Shown one piece after another: positions 18,305-26,674 of a stretch of DNA of 58,853 nt. The notes beneath the pieces are model-generated. The model searched no databases and had not been told where the DNA came from. It saw only the letters and a program-made list of their open reading frames with translations. The DNA lies in contig CAZJRS010000010.1 in assembly GCA_964548585.1 (NCBI GenBank), positions 1 through 58,853 of the forward strand. Reading direction: 5' to 3'. Both the position numbers and the translations under genes were made by a program. Origin of the DNA: Methanocella_A sp964548585. Lineage in GTDB: Archaea; Halobacteriota; Methanocellia; Methanocellales; Methanocellaceae. The first letter of the stretch is position 1, and each line of letters opens with the position of its first letter.

Positions 18305-19552
18305 TCAACGATGCAAATGCCTGTTTACGATGATCACCCATCTTTTCAGGTGCATGACTGGCAGCGGTATGTCCTGGCCCGGAAAGTACTCGTCTCTCAT
18401 GACAAACTCCGGGGGAAGGGCGAGAAACTTGAAAATTCTGCATCGCTCGAAAAACGTGGCGCCTTCCGGCCATTTTACACTCGCAAAGCTGGTGATGTCG
18501 TTTCTTCTCATCTTGACCCCGTCGAACAACCCGAGCACTTTTTTCTCAACCTCGTGATCAGGGACGTAAAGGTCTTGCGGTATACTTACTCCTGTCCACA
18601 GCTCGGCCATTCGCAGCGCCGGCCGCAGCATCGGGCCCACCCGTGACTCCGCAGCTCTGCTGCGGAACGTTTCCCAGCCACCGGTGGCTGTGAGATGCCG
18701 GCATAAGAAAGCGGTATCGTTGATCCACGATAGTCTGACGTTGTCAAAGTGATTGGCGATCATATGAACCGCCTGGTAGATCATGGCATCAGCCTGGTCC
18801 ATGACCCGGATACCCCTTTTCCCTGCCATCGCCGGGACCGATCGGTGAAACAAGCTGTCGATATCGAAATTTTCATTTAAAGCGGGAAACGCTGTCGGAC
18901 TCCAGTGAACCTCTACTGGAACAATGCCTGTACGGCCATCCTTTGGGGTGAATACCTCTTCGCAAAAGTACCTTTCCGAGACATCGAAATAGGGGTAGTT
19001 ACAGGTATAACCGGCCTTTTCCATAGCTCGTCTCGCGTGTCTGACGTCCACCGGCCTGACCATGATGTCGATATCGCTACCCGGCCGGAGAAACGGGTCG
19101 GGGTATATCGTCCGGGAAAGGGCTGCGCCTTTGAGCACGAGGAACTCGACGCCCTCTTCCGCGAAGGCATCTGCTATCCCGGTAAGCTGTTTATCCACGA
19201 TCAGGGAGCTTTGTAAGGAATTAAAATATGCGCTTTCGAAGACATTGGTAATCCGGTCAGGGGGTCTCAAGCGAACCGGACACGCCATGATCCGCCAGTA
19301 CAGGAACGGCTTGAACCAGTGGCACTGAAGGCTTGACAGAAGCCGGTCCTGCTGGTCCCGTGTGCTCTCGGGAAAAGGTACTTGCTCGCCCCTCGTTAAC
19401 CCTATCACATAGGCCAGGAGCGGGTCTTCCAGATTCATCAGCTCCCTTCCCCCGCCGTAAGTACAGCATAGCGGGTACTGGCTATGAATCGATCTGATCT
19501 CTTTCAACAGTGTGAATGACGTGCTCTGGCTGTCAGTCATGTCCGCTGCCAT
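18305..19552 (-). CDS. Nucleotidyltransferase-like protein of the peptide cassette
   Basis: 415 residues. The core LVLKGAALSRTIYPDPFLRPGSDIDIMV (written here as VLKGAALSRTIYP then FLRPGSDIDIMV) has the GS and DxD pattern (GSDID at about 158-162) of the uncharacterised nucleotidyltransferase family PF14907, often found in modified-peptide clusters. It would transfer a nucleotide to a hydroxyl or phosphate; the target here may be the precursor peptide or an HprK product. I chose ATG 19552 because GGTGAT precedes it; the frame is open to a TTG at 19639. It follows the radical SAM gene at 19644 on the same strand and is probably in its operon. Confidence 0.75.
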   Translation of the reverse strand: MAADMTDSQSTSFTLLKEIRSIHSQYPLCCTYGGGRELMNLEDPLLAYVIGLTRGEQVPFPESTRDQQDRLLSSLQCHWFKPFLYWRIMACPVRLRPPDRITNVFESAYFNSLQSSLIVDKQLTGIADAFAEEGVEFLVLKGAALSRTIYPDPFLRPGSDIDIMVRPVDVRHARRAMEKAGYTCNYPYFDVSERYFCEEVFTPKDGRTGIVPVEVHWSPTAFPALNENFDIDSLFHRSVPAMAGKRGIRVMDQADAMIYQAVHMIANHFDNVRLSWINDTAFLCRHLTATGGWETFRSRAAESRVGPMLRPALRMAELWTGVSIPQDLYVPDHEVEKKVLGLFDGVKMRRNDITSFASVKWPEGATFFERCRIFKFLALPPEFVMRDEYFPGQDIPLPVMHLKRWVIIVNRHLHR

Positions 19553-19643
19553 GTGATCACCTTTGAAATGCATTTCCGTGACAGAATCCAGGCAGTCCTC
19601 AATAAGCGTACCATATAGACTAGGTTTCCATCCTGCCAATCTT

Positions 19644-20765
19644 CTAGTGCATTAAAACAGGGGCGAGCTTCTTGTCCGGAAGCCGTCCTCCGGCTGTTAA
19701 AAATTGTCTCAGGCAGCTGTCCGGGCTGGGGCTTTCGTCCGTTCCCATGAATGTGTACGCAGTGGCAGGACAGCCGCCCCTGCAGTAGGGGATGTACGCG
19801 CAGCCACGACAAAATTCAAAGCTGTCCAGCGGTATCTGGTGTCGTTCCCTCAACCTTTTCAACTCAGGATGGTGATGCCAGATCTCCGTCAGGCTGTCCC
19901 GGTTGATGCGGCCCAGTTCGACGTGGCTGATCTGGTTGCAGGGGACGATGACCCCGTCAGCGCGAACGGCGAGCTTTGTCATGGACCCGTTACAGGAGTT
20001 CAGGAAACCACAGCCGGGTAGCCGAGGTTTTCCCTGACTTCTGGCAGCTTCCATCTCTGTCCAGTGCCTCGCCTCGGCGAGGGGTCCGGCATTGGCGCTG
20101 ATGCGGTTCGAGTACTTCACGTTGAGGCGGACCAGGTTTTCCATGGCGCGGATTCGATCGTCTACTCCCAGCTGGACGATCTCCGCATTCTTTCGGCATA
20201 GTCCCATGTGATTCGCCGAGTTTGTGGAGAAGCCCGGGAGTTTCAGGTCTTCCAGCAGGAGCCTGGCAATGTTATCGAGGTCTGCGACGTTATTCTTGTG
20301 GATGGTGACCCTGACCGTCGTGTGGATGCCGTGGTCGATCAGTCGCCGGGCACCTTCGACGGCCTTGATAAAGTTACCTTCGCCCCGGCACGAGTCGTGC
20401 ACCTCCGGGCTTGCGCCATCGATGGACACCTGGACACTGTTGCATCTTCCCGTCCCGGCGATGTATGAGGCCATCCTGTCAGTGATGAGAGTTCCGTTGG
20501 TCAGGATCGAGTATCTCAGCCTGTTTGCCACCACCGCTTCGACGAGCTCTTTCAAATCGCTACGCAGGAAGGGCTCGCCGCCGGCCAGGCAAACGTCCAT
20601 TACAGCATCGCGGTTCAGTTCTTCGAAGAACTGGATCCACTCGGACCTGGGCAGGTCCGCGTCGACCTCTCCGGCACTGGAAAAATGGTAGCAGTAGAGA
20701 CACCGCAGGTTACACCGGTTGGTGATCTCCAGGTCCAGGGTCTTAGGTGTTCTCATCAGCCTCAT
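19644..20765 (-). CDS. scmE: Radical SAM/SPASM peptide-modifying enzyme (ScmE-like)
   Basis: 373 residues. The radical SAM cluster motif is CNLRCLYC (Cys18, 22, 25), followed by LAGGEPFLR and LTNGTLI. The C-terminal SPASM region has further Cys groups, including VPCNQ and FCRGCAYIPYCRGGC, for auxiliary iron-sulfur clusters. Such enzymes form thioether or other carbon-centred crosslinks in ribosomally made peptides. The sequence agrees with my memory of the ScmE branch of the SynChlorMet cassette. It follows the PqqD-like gene by four bases, a typical leader-binding protein/enzyme pairing. The exact bond formed is unknown. Confidence 0.85.
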   Translation of the reverse strand: MRLMRTPKTLDLEITNRCNLRCLYCYHFSSAGEVDADLPRSEWIQFFEELNRDAVMDVCLAGGEPFLRSDLKELVEAVVANRLRYSILTNGTLITDRMASYIAGTGRCNSVQVSIDGASPEVHDSCRGEGNFIKAVEGARRLIDHGIHTTVRVTIHKNNVADLDNIARLLLEDLKLPGFSTNSANHMGLCRKNAEIVQLGVDDRIRAMENLVRLNVKYSNRISANAGPLAEARHWTEMEAARSQGKPRLPGCGFLNSCNGSMTKLAVRADGVIVPCNQISHVELGRINRDSLTEIWHHHPELKRLRERHQIPLDSFEFCRGCAYIPYCRGGCPATAYTFMGTDESPSPDSCLRQFLTAGGRLPDKKLAPVLMH

Positions 20766-20769
20766 GGGA

Positions 20770-21054
20770 TCAGGCGCCCTGCGCGGTCTGTGAGCTGATC
20801 AGCCCTCGCTTTGCCAGGTCGGCGATGAATTCTTTCAGGTGTTCGCATGCTTCGCCGGGCACGTTATTGACGCTGGTCTGCAGATCTTTCAGGATGTCAT
20901 CAACCGTATGCTGCCCGTCGAACTGTTTCCATATCTTGACACCTACGGGGTTGAGGCAATACACCTCTACGGAGTCCGGGTTGTATAATAATGCATAATC
21001 GTCGAATTCTTCTCTCAGGACCACTGACGGGTTGGCTACTGGCTTGTCTGTCAT
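20770..21054 (-). CDS. scmD: PqqD-like leader-peptide-binding protein (ScmD-like)
   Basis: 94 residues. It has the PqqD/RRE pattern: PSVVLREEFDDYALLYNPDS, then VYCLNPVGVKIWKQFDGQHT, and a helical C terminus ending in DLAKRGLI. PqqD-type proteins bind the leader of a precursor peptide and present it to the radical SAM partner. Four bases separate it from the scmE-like gene, so the two are co-translated. The divergent exporter gene starts 158 bases away, which suggests shared regulation. Confidence 0.82.
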   Translation of the reverse strand: MTDKPVANPSVVLREEFDDYALLYNPDSVEVYCLNPVGVKIWKQFDGQHTVDDILKDLQTSVNNVPGEACEHLKEFIADLAKRGLISSQTAQGA

Positions 21055-21212
21055 GTTAAAAACCTATCCTTTCTTGGGATTTTAAACCTGTATATATAAT
21101 TATATAATTAGAATTATATTTAGGCTTTTCGGCATAAGCGGTGATAGCTTCAAGGGCTCTGCCGGCGAAACCTAAACCTATTTATAAAAAATATTATTAA
21201 ATATATAGTGTA
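21055..21212. promoter_or_regulatory. Divergent promoter region between pqqD-like gene and exporter
   Basis: The 158-base gap has two AT-rich TATA-like blocks, about 21090-21122 (facing the minus-strand operon) and about 21180-21208 (facing the exporter). Each is close to the start codon it would serve. Confidence 0.5.
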
Positions 21213-23144
21213 ATGGTTTTTAATAAAATCGTCCAGGATATCGCCGCATATATCCTTTACCTACGAGACGTGTTAAGAAAACCACAGGATACCGTACCTC
21301 GGGTGAAAATCACCGAAAATTTCTTTTTTTTCATCCGGTTCGTGAAGCCGGTGTTCAAGCTTTACCTGCTCTGCATCGTCCTTACTATCGTTCTCTCCCT
21401 GCTGCGCTCGGTACTGCCGCTCAGCGGTAAGCTCTTCATCGATTTCGTTGTCACGAAAGAGGGTTATCGGAATGCTGAACAGCTCCTGGGTCCGCTGTAC
21501 CCCGGAATCGTCACGCCCGAGCTTCTCAGCCTTATCGGCTCATTGTACTTCATCGTCGCTGCGATGTTCGTCCTAGGCGTCGCTGTCAGCCTGCTCGGGA
21601 TCGTCCTGCAGTACACGATGCAAAGGGCCGGTCAGGAACTGACCTTAGGTATCCAGACGGCACTGTTCAACCGTGTTCTCCGGTTTCCCATGTCCTACCT
21701 GAAAACCAGGCAGACGGGCTATCTGATGTCGAGGGTGTCTGGCGACGTAAGCGCCATCCAGAACCTGATGAACCTGTTTGTGAACCTTGCCTTTTCAAGC
21801 ATATTCTCAGCCCTTTTCTGCATGTTCTTCATCTTTTCCCTCAACGCGAAGCTATCTCTCATCCTGTCGCTCATCATCCCTGCCAACGTCCTCATCAACA
21901 GCTTCTTTTCTAAAAGACTCCGATCTGTCAGCCGAAATGATCGGGAAAACACCGCCCAGATCTCCCGGGATCTGCAGGAAATACTGTCAGGGGTCGAGCT
22001 GGTGAAAACGTCCGCTACCGAAGAAAAGGAGACGAAGAAAGTCACAGACAAGATCCGGACCAGCAACGCCATCAAACTGAATAGTATGCTGCTCTCGGCT
22101 TTTTCCTCGTTCTTCATCGGGGGCACCCAGTCCATGCTTACCATGCTGATCATGCTGATCGGGGCTGCGGAAATCTCCAGCGGGACGATGACCATCGGCG
22201 ACTATTTTGCCTTCACCGCCTACGCACTCATCATCACAGGCTCGCTAAACAGCCTGCTGAACCTCCAGCTCAGCCTTCAGCCGACGCTGGTATCGTTAGA
22301 ACGACTGCAGGAGATGTTCGGCATCCAGCCCGAGACCGAATGTATCAACGGTGACAAACCTCCTGCAGTGTCCGGCAGAGTAGAGGGACATATCCGGTTT
22401 GAGGACGTGACCTTCTCATATACCCTGGATAAGCAGACCCTGGATCATATCAGCTTTGATGTCTCCCGCGGGGAGATCATCGCGCTGGTCGGCCGAAGCG
22501 GCTCGGGCAAAACGACGCTGGCGAACCTGCTCCTCAAGCTGTATACGCCCGACTCCGGTGCCATCTACCTCGACGGGCAGGATATAGGCGATCTCGATAC
22601 GACCGTCTGGAGGAACATGGTCAGCGTCGTATCCCAGGATATTTTCCTGTTCAACGATACCATCGAGAACAACATCAAGTACGGCAATCTGCAGGCATCC
22701 CATGAACAGGTGGTCGAGGCGGCGAGAAATGCCCATATCCACGAGCATATCATGAGCCTCCCCGACCAGTACGATACGGTGATCGGCGAAAAAGGCTCTA
22801 TGCTGTCGGTCGGCCAGCGACAGCGCATCTCTATCGCCAGGGCCTTCCTGAAAGACGTCCCGATCCTGGTGCTCGACGAGCCGACCTCGTCTCTGGATAC
22901 GGTGACCGAAGCCATGCTACGGGATTCGCTGAAGACGCTGGCCGAAAACCGGACAGTGATCATCATCTCCCACCGGATGTTCGTCTGCGATATGGCGACC
23001 CGCATACTGGTGCTCAGCAACGGAACCATCGCCGAAGCCGGCACCCACGAGGAACTCCTGAGAACCGGTCGCCTGTACCCGGAGATCTATACCGGTAGCA
23101 AGCGAAAAGCTGTTGTCGTCGAAGCTGTCATGCCCAGGCACTGA
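21213..23144 (+). CDS. ABC transporter, fused permease and ATPase (peptide exporter)
   Basis: 643 residues. The N-terminal part holds six membrane helices of the ABC exporter type (about 45-330). The ATPase domain has Walker A GRSGSGKTT (about 427-435), the signature LSVGQRQRISIARAF and Walker B PILVLDEPTSSLD. It would work as a homodimer, pumping substrate out of the cell. No C39 peptidase domain precedes the membrane part, so leader removal must be done by another protein. Placement inside the cassette makes the modified peptide its likely cargo. Confidence 0.92.
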   Translation: MVFNKIVQDIAAYILYLRDVLRKPQDTVPRVKITENFFFFIRFVKPVFKLYLLCIVLTIVLSLLRSVLPLSGKLFIDFVVTKEGYRNAEQLLGPLYPGIVTPELLSLIGSLYFIVAAMFVLGVAVSLLGIVLQYTMQRAGQELTLGIQTALFNRVLRFPMSYLKTRQTGYLMSRVSGDVSAIQNLMNLFVNLAFSSIFSALFCMFFIFSLNAKLSLILSLIIPANVLINSFFSKRLRSVSRNDRENTAQISRDLQEILSGVELVKTSATEEKETKKVTDKIRTSNAIKLNSMLLSAFSSFFIGGTQSMLTMLIMLIGAAEISSGTMTIGDYFAFTAYALIITGSLNSLLNLQLSLQPTLVSLERLQEMFGIQPETECINGDKPPAVSGRVEGHIRFEDVTFSYTLDKQTLDHISFDVSRGEIIALVGRSGSGKTTLANLLLKLYTPDSGAIYLDGQDIGDLDTTVWRNMVSVVSQDIFLFNDTIENNIKYGNLQASHEQVVEAARNAHIHEHIMSLPDQYDTVIGEKGSMLSVGQRQRISIARAFLKDVPILVLDEPTSSLDTVTEAMLRDSLKTLAENRTVIIISHRMFVCDMATRILVLSNGTIAEAGTHEELLRTGRLYPEIYTGSKRKAVVVEAVMPRH

Positions 23145-23259
23145 TCACTAAAAGTTTTTGGAATACAGCAGTATAAACTCGATGATGAAAATTGCTTTTC
23201 AAGTTGAGGGGATGAAAAGCATGTCCCTTACAAACAGCCTTTTATTGTTCGGCATATGC

Positions 23260-23700
23260 CCGCCAGGTCAGAACAGATAAAACGCCAAGCCCGCCAAGAA
23301 GCCAAGAACGAAGCCAAGAACGTCAATGACTTTTTTCATAATGACAACAATCAGAAATCATCTATCTTGGCGTCTAGGAAAAGCCGGAGGTTTGGGAGTG
23401 CCCGGGAGGTCTCAGAGTGGTCTGGGAGGTAAAGGAGTTCTGGGAGGAACTTTAAAAATGGGAGGTCAGAGAGGTCGGGAGGTCAGAGAGGAATATTATT
23501 AATAAGGCCTCTCTGACCTCCCGACCTCTCTGACCTCTCACTTTAAACGTTCTCCCGGACCTCCCTGCACTCCCCGACCTCGATCCTCCAGACCTCCGGG
23601 CACTCACTGACCTCAAGGCTTTTCACACGCATTACATGAAAAACCACTTTTCATCACCGAGTGCTTGGCACCCTGGCGAGCTTGGCGGTATTTCAACCAA
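23260..23700. repeat. Nested inverted repeats with purine-rich GGAGGT arms
   Basis: The gene-free stretch 23145-23786 between convergent genes is filled by nested inverted repeats. The inner one is near perfect: GAGGTCAGAGAGGTCGGGAG and its complement flank the 16-base spacer AATATTATTAATAAGG at about 23500. An outer layer pairs CGCCAAGCCCGCCAAG (about 23283) with CTGGCGAGCTTGGCGG (about 23674). The left arm is almost all purine on the plus strand (repeated GGGAGGTC). No coding potential is seen. It may act as a strong bidirectional terminator or be an empty relative of the element at 54393. Confidence 0.7.
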
Positions 23701-23786
23701 CACAGGGCTAACCATTAATTTTTCATAGCCTCTACTTCAGATTCAGCATATCAAAACATGTTACCAAAATACCGGTAACTCAGGTT

Positions 23787-24773
23787 TTAAGCCTTCGTCA
23801 GAACATCAGTTTGCCCACGGGCGGATAATACCTGCTCCATGGCATCCCAAAATCGCCCGGACCGGGTGGCTTTAAGGGCATATGCCGGTGTAGTAATAGC
23901 GATCTGGCAAGCGTTGTCCATCATGATGGCCCGGAACTTCATCACTTGCGCTGCATCCATGTTCATCTCGTACTTCCTGAAGGCATCAACGCTTGAAATG
24001 TAGAGCGATATCGCCGCCATGCTCTGCGGGTATGGGGCGCAGGCATCGATATCTGCCTGCTCCAGGAAAAAGATCGCCGCGAGGCGCACATGCTGCTGGA
24101 CTTGCCACGAGCGATCTGACGGCTCCCACATGTGGGCGCTCCAGGTTGGGAAAGGGTGGACTCTATAGTCGTTTTTCCCAGTTTTCACAATCAGTGCTTC
24201 ATCGTCACTCAGGCAATGCCATGGCGGGGGAATTCGTCGGCAGCAGGTAGACTTCCCTGTGCCCCCTTTCGCGGCGATCAGCATGCCTTCGCCTTCACTC
24301 TCCACCAGCGCCGCATGGACAGGCAGACCAGAGGCAGCGATCTCGCCCGTGATGACCGGGTATAGCGCTTGCTGGGCCTGCAAAACGTCCATAATCCGAT
24401 CGCGACGGCTGAGAGTGGACGCGATAGCGAATGGGACACCGGGCTGGCTCCAGAACTTCAGGATCTGGTGGTTGTTCTTGATCCACCCCTCTCTCGGAAG
24501 CCTTATCAGGCCTGAGAGTTTCTGCGCTTTTTTCAGCACATCCGCGAACAGTGGTTCTCTGTCCCCGGAAACGAGGGCGATCGTTTCGCAGGGGTTCTGA
24601 GATGCGGCGTCCAGCTCCGCGAGCCCGGCCAGATATTCACACAGCCATTCGGAGTTGCTATCGGCTTTGAAACGCCATTCCCGGCCATTGGCCAGCTTCA
24701 AACCGTATCCTGATTGTGAAATCTTCTCACCGTCCGGGATATGTAGTGATATTAATAGGAGACTGTATAACAT
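23787..24773 (-). CDS. scmC: HprK-like P-loop protein, copy 1 (ScmC-like)
   Basis: 328 residues. The C-terminal half resembles HPr serine kinase: a P-loop in AAKGGTGKSTCC (GGTGKS at 170-175) and LSDDEALIV about 15 residues later, in the place of the second acidic motif. The N-terminal 130 residues form a cassette-specific domain (GYGLKLANGREWRF, NSEWLCEYL). HprK-like proteins in lasso-peptide clusters phosphorylate the peptide, so phosphorylation of the neighbouring precursor is a fair inference. The ATG is preceded by GGTGAG. It follows precursor 1 on the same strand by 68 bases and has a close paralogue at 26675. Confidence 0.8.
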   Translation of the reverse strand: MLYSLLLISLHIPDGEKISQSGYGLKLANGREWRFKADSNSEWLCEYLAGLAELDAASQNPCETIALVSGDREPLFADVLKKAQKLSGLIRLPREGWIKNNHQILKFWSQPGVPFAIASTLSRRDRIMDVLQAQQALYPVITGEIAASGLPVHAALVESEGEGMLIAAKGGTGKSTCCRRIPPPWHCLSDDEALIVKTGKNDYRVHPFPTWSAHMWEPSDRSWQVQQHVRLAAIFFLEQADIDACAPYPQSMAAISLYISSVDAFRKYEMNMDAAQVMKFRAIMMDNACQIAITTPAYALKATRSGRFWDAMEQVLSARGQTDVLTKA

Positions 24774-24841
24774 TGAAGCTCACCGGGATCAATTTTACCT
24801 ATAGCCTCCATCTTTCTCGCTGCACGTCATTCAGAGCGGTA

Positions 24842-25096
24842 TCAGGGTATTGCTACGACGGTGCCGGTAGTGCAGCTGCCGACCGCGCTGGAGCCGACCT
24901 CACAATCTCCTGCCGAGGCGGATGCCCCTTGGGTACATGCTCCTCCAGCGCTGGAACCGCCGGTACAGCTTCCCGGGTTGTTACTCCCGCCGCCCGTGCA
25001 ATTATCTGTTGCGCTGGCGCCCGGGACGCAAACGGCTCCGAACGATTTCGCATTGATGTCTATCAGTGAAGGTTTTTCGTATTCGATATCAGTCAT
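24842..25096 (-). CDS. scmA: Cys-repeat precursor peptide 1 (ScmA-like)
   Basis: 84 residues. The leader (1-22) reads TDIEYEKPSLIDI then AKSFGAV. The core has Cys at 23, 33, 44, 54, 65 and 75, spaced 10, 11, 10, 11, 10, each starting a unit Cys-x-x-Gly-x-Ser/Ala rich in Gly, Ser, Ala and Thr. This is the form of a ribosomally made, enzyme-modified peptide; the Cys are the expected thioether donors for the radical SAM enzymes. I place the start at ATG 25096 because precursor 2 starts at the same point and both share an AGGAYGTGTAYC-like upstream sequence; the frame is open 11 codons further. There is no signal peptide. Confidence 0.85.
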   Translation of the reverse strand: MTDIEYEKPSLIDINAKSFGAVCVPGASATDNCTGGGSNNPGSCTGGSSAGGACTQGASASAGDCEVGSSAVGSCTTGTVVAIP

Positions 25097-25149
25097 AGGT
25101 ACACGTCCTTTCTCTCGTCTGATTTTCACAGCTTGTCCTGCTTTTTCCG

Positions 25150-25290
25150 CATGGGTCGCCTGAAAAACAGTCTCTGACCGGGATATCGCTACACAAGTAC
25201 TTATATTTTAATAAATAAATATATAAAAAAATTAAATTTTAAAAAAATTGTAACGGTACTGAGTACGCGACGGGTGACAAACCGGCCTAA
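25150..25290 (-). promoter_or_regulatory. AT-rich promoter of precursor 1
   Basis: Between precursor 1 and the end of the upstream radical SAM gene lies an AT-rich block (about 25198-25248) resembling the block upstream of precursor 2. It suggests that precursor 1 and its kinase have their own promoter. Confidence 0.45.
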
Positions 25291-25300
25291 CCGGAGTTCA

Positions 25301-26473
25301 TCACCGAGTGCCTGGCGCCGGAATTGCCGGGGCGGCCTTTGCTTTGGCCATGAGCCTGGTTTCCGGGAATAAACCTTGTTTATGGGCTTCTTCGCAGTAC
25401 CAGAATGGCGCCCACAGGCTCCGGCTCTTGGCGTAGTTGTGGGCGATACAGCTGCCCTTGCAGAGGGTTTTCATGCTGCAATCGCTGCAGACACCGCCCA
25501 GGCGTTCGGGTATGCCATCCCGCAGCTCATTCAGGATCGAATTATGTTGCCAGACGTCCGACAGCCGGTCCTTCACTGCGTTGCCGAAGACCAGTTCGGG
25601 CACGGTTTCGCCCATACCGCACATGGCGTAGGAACAGTCGGCAAGGACGCCGATGATGCCTAATATGCCACAAACGCCACAGCCGGTGCCGCTGGGGCCG
25701 TACATCTTTTTCAGGCTGCGGAACGCTGCCGGGTGGTCGAAGTAGATCTTCAGCTTCGTCCGGGGCGCCAGATCGTTCTCAACCCAGCGACCTAGTTTAA
25801 CCAGTTCCTCCATCGTCAGGATTTCCCCCGAATCTACGAGGTTCCTGCCCCGGGCGTGCGGCTGCAGCACGTTGAACTTGACCGAACTCGCGCCCAGGTC
25901 GACTGCCAGCTTGACCAGCGCATCTATCTGTCCGACGTTCTTTCTCGTGAGGGTCATGATGATCTGGGGGCTGAAGCCGGCGGCTACCAGGTTCTTGATC
26001 CCCTGGACGGCCTCCCCAAAGCAGCCGTCCACACGACGCATCCACTCGTGCGTGGGGGCATCGGCCCCATCCAGGCTGACTGATATGAACGCATTTTTGC
26101 AGGCGGCCATCTGCCGGGCCAGGCCCGGGGTACAGAGCACACCGTTGGTCTCTACTATCAACCGCAGGTCTGCTGCCCGGATATGGTCAAGTATCTCGCT
26201 GATCTGCGGGTGCAGAAGCGGCTCGCCGCCGGTCAGCTTTACGCTGTTGAGGCCCAGCGGACGGGCTTCCGCGATGATAGAATCGAACACGGGCAGGGGC
26301 AGAGTTGCGCCTGTGGTTCCTGTGGGCTCATACGCTGGCGCAATATAGCAGTGCCGGCAGCGGAGATTACAGCCTTCCGTGAGGTAAAAGTAGATGGTAT
26401 TCAGCTTTCGTGTGCCGTTCTGCGGCTCTTGGACGGATGGTGCTGCCAGTTCGGGCGTATTCGTCGCGTCCAT
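25301..26473 (-). CDS. scmF: Radical SAM/SPASM peptide-modifying enzyme (ScmF-like)
   Basis: 390 residues. The cluster motif is CNLRCRHC (Cys35, 39, 42), with LTGGEPLLHP and IVETNGVLC following. The SPASM part includes GCGVCGILG, SYAMCGMGETV, CSDCSMKTLCKGSC and WYCEEA. It is clearly different from the scmE-like enzyme, so the pathway uses two non-redundant radical SAM steps. I start it at ATG 26473, which overlaps the stop codon of the 46-residue gene upstream (TGATG); the frame extends ten codons further. It lies between the two precursor-kinase units and may act on both peptides. Confidence 0.86.
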   Translation of the reverse strand: MDATNTPELAAPSVQEPQNGTRKLNTIYFYLTEGCNLRCRHCYIAPAYEPTGTTGATLPLPVFDSIIAEARPLGLNSVKLTGGEPLLHPQISEILDHIRAADLRLIVETNGVLCTPGLARQMAACKNAFISVSLDGADAPTHEWMRRVDGCFGEAVQGIKNLVAAGFSPQIIMTLTRKNVGQIDALVKLAVDLGASSVKFNVLQPHARGRNLVDSGEILTMEELVKLGRWVENDLAPRTKLKIYFDHPAAFRSLKKMYGPSGTGCGVCGILGIIGVLADCSYAMCGMGETVPELVFGNAVKDRLSDVWQHNSILNELRDGIPERLGGVCSDCSMKTLCKGSCIAHNYAKSRSLWAPFWYCEEAHKQGLFPETRLMAKAKAAPAIPAPGTR

Positions 26474-26613
26474 CAGATCAGGCACCCTGCGACTTGTCCA
26501 CAATGATCAGATCCGTATTCTACCCGGCTGCCGATGAATTCCAGCCGGTGGTCGCCTGCACCGGCGAGCATATCTTCACATAATAAGGGGCTGACAATGA
26601 GCTTCTTAAACAT
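26473..26613 (-). CDS. 46-residue cassette protein coupled to the radical SAM gene
   Basis: A short gene with AGGTGA eight bases before its ATG. Its stop codon overlaps the start of the scmF-like gene as TGATG, a strong sign of translational coupling. The protein begins MFKKLIVSPLLCEDMLAG and ends GCLI, with three Cys and no membrane segment. I do not recognise its family with certainty; it could be the small ScmB member of the cassette, a helper for the enzyme, or a third tiny precursor. It is easily missed because of its length. Confidence 0.65.
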   Translation of the reverse strand: MFKKLIVSPLLCEDMLAGAGDHRLEFIGSRVEYGSDHCGQVAGCLI

Positions 26614-26674
26614 TACAGTTCACCTATCCCGTTCGGTTATTTACCAGGAATCGATATAATTATATTAATTTTAT

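Noticed and set aside
23395..23620. CRISPR array, because of repeated GGAGGTC units
   Set aside because: Units are short, irregular in spacing, form one large inverted repeat, and there are no unique spacers or cas genes.
24842..25096. Cys-repeat genes as a structural or metal-storage protein such as metallothionein
   Set aside because: The Cys are evenly spaced at 10-11 residues and not clustered as CxC or CxxC, the leader is conserved between copies, and the neighbours are peptide-modifying enzymes.
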